Shown here: in pieces, positions 63,421 to 64,000 of the stretch | Position numbering within the stretch: the first letter of the stretch is position 1 | How the letters are laid out: the number at the start of each line of letters is the position of its first letter | Position numbers and translations under genes: made by a program | The notes under the pieces: model-generated | Told to the model about the DNA's origin: nothing | What the model saw: only the letters and a program-made list of their open reading frames with translations | Database searches by the model: none | Source: Bacillus piscicola | Lineage (GTDB): Bacteria; Bacillota; Bacilli; Bacillales; Marinococcaceae | Direction: 5' to 3' | Assembly (NCBI RefSeq): GCF_022458745.1 | Contig: NZ_JAJJJF010000001.1 | Span: forward strand, 806,001 to 870,000 | Length of the DNA: 64,000 bases

Positions 63421-64000
63421 ATGGAACAAAACGAACAAATTGTGTTAGCAGAGCGTCCGCAGGGTTTACCATCAATAGAGACGTTTCAATTTAAAAAGAT
63501 ACCACTCCCGGATATTCAGGAGAAGGAAGTACTGGTCCGCACGCTTTATGTATCAGTTGATCCGTATATGAGGGGAAGGATGCAGGATCAGAAATCGTAT
63601 GTACCGCCGTTCCCGCTTGGTGAAGTGATAAATGGAGGGGTTATCGGAGAGGTAGTGGGATCACGATCCGATTTCTTTACGAAAGGGGATATCGTAACAG
63701 GATCGCTCGATTGGCAAAAGTTCTCAGCAGTAAGGGAAGACAACATTCGAAAAATTGATCCAGAGGTGGCACCGATAAGCACGCATCTCGGGATACTCGG
63801 TATGCCGGGTTTGACTGCTTACTTCGGATTACTTGATATCGGGGCTCCTCAAAAAGGCGAGACAGTGGTTGTATCCGGAGCAGCTGGTGCAGTCGGTTCC
63901 ACAGTAGGACAAATTGCGAAAATAAAAGGAGCCCGTGTTGTTGGAATCGCCGGGACGGACGAGAAAACGAGTTGGTTAAAAACAGAACTCGAATTTGATG
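63421..64000 (+). CDS. NADP-dependent medium-chain oxidoreductase (YfmJ-like), 3' truncated by window
   Basis: The frame from ATG 63421 (SD GGAGGAAAA) is open to the window end, giving 193 residues. It matches the leukotriene B4 12-hydroxydehydrogenase/prostaglandin reductase-like family of alkenal double-bond reductases: VSVDPYMRGRMQD, STHLGILGMPGLTAYFGLLDIG and the NADP motif VSGAAGAVGSTVGQIAKIKGARVVGIAG. B. subtilis YfmJ is a relative. Detoxifies reactive alkenals or ketones with NADPH. It is divergent from the Mn-riboswitch gene. Confidence 0.93.
   Translation, partial: MEQNEQIVLAERPQGLPSIETFQFKKIPLPDIQEKEVLVRTLYVSVDPYMRGRMQDQKSYVPPFPLGEVINGGVIGEVVGSRSDFFTKGDIVTGSLDWQKFSAVREDNIRKIDPEVAPISTHLGILGMPGLTAYFGLLDIGAPQKGETVVVSGAAGAVGSTVGQIAKIKGARVVGIAGTDEKTSWLKTELEFD

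Noticed and set aside
63215-63421. 68-residue plus-strand frame between the riboswitch and the oxidoreductase gene
   Set aside because: It overlaps the riboswitch on the opposite strand and has no SD; the start of the oxidoreductase at 63421 is clear.

Overview
The window is a chromosomal segment of a low-to-mid GC, spore-former-like member of the Bacillaceae, probably a salt- or alkali-adapted species. This rests on strong AGGAGG-type ribosome binding sites, frequent GTG/TTG starts, U-tailed hairpin terminators, an NhaC-type Na+/H+ antiporter, Bacillus-only families (DUF2515/YppC, YitT, YjbA/DUF3603, ComZ, Lmo0937) and a gene order close to Bacillus subtilis around argCJBD-carAB-argF, comZ, fabHA-fabF and yjbA-trpS. 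I saw no rRNA, tRNA, insertion sequence, prophage or CRISPR array.

Layout. 1-8869: a co-directional propionyl-CoA to succinyl-CoA module (biotin carboxylase, 5' end outside the window; TetR regulator; BCCP; carboxyltransferase; both methylmalonyl-CoA mutase subunits; MeaB-type GTPase). 8947-13052: MFS exporter plus PadR regulator divergent from adenine deaminase, then a small membrane protein. 13299-19928: Nfu-N domain protein, NhaC antiporter, a gene-free stretch carrying a 52-bp tandem repeat, DUF2515 protein, CsaA, a B12-binding-type radical SAM protein and a membrane protein. 20404-24360: a tryptophan-type ABC importer operon and a fumarylacetoacetase-family enzyme. 24528-30116: DUF3311/sodium-solute symporter pair, a KamA-family radical SAM protein, a class III aminotransferase and an RpiR regulator. 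30234-37736: AI-2E-family protein, rhodanese, small membrane and secreted proteins, YitV-like esterase, YitT, AzlCD, GNAT and HAD proteins. 37966-40094: ctaG, a SCO1-type copper chaperone and a lipoprotein redoxin interrupted by an in-frame TGA. 40384-49972: complete argCJBD-carAB-argF. 50012-53757: comZ, the tRNA 2-selenouridine synthase gene (minus strand), fabH and fabF. 53828-63063: LCP protein, a DHH-CBS-tRNA nucleotidyltransferase fusion, yjbA, trpS, a glycosyltransferase, a ResA-like thioredoxin and a cation exchanger behind a yybP-ykoY manganese riboswitch. 63421-end: an NADP-dependent oxidoreductase, cut by the window end.

The most interesting locus is 39597-40094. A lipoprotein peroxiredoxin/thioredoxin-like reading frame is interrupted by TGA exactly where the first cysteine of a CxxC motif is expected (TGA-Gly-His-Cys). 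Twenty bases downstream begins the apical loop of a 6-bp hairpin that fits published bacterial SECIS rules. About 10 kb away lies selU/mnmH, which needs selenophosphate. Together these suggest a UxxC selenoprotein beside copper/cytochrome oxidase assembly genes in a selenium-using Bacillaceae. Other points of note are the exactly 52-bp-phased intergenic repeat, a KamA-family enzyme whose lysine-binding aspartates appear replaced, a small protein that seems to start at ATT, and the three-part tRNA nucleotidyltransferase fusion.
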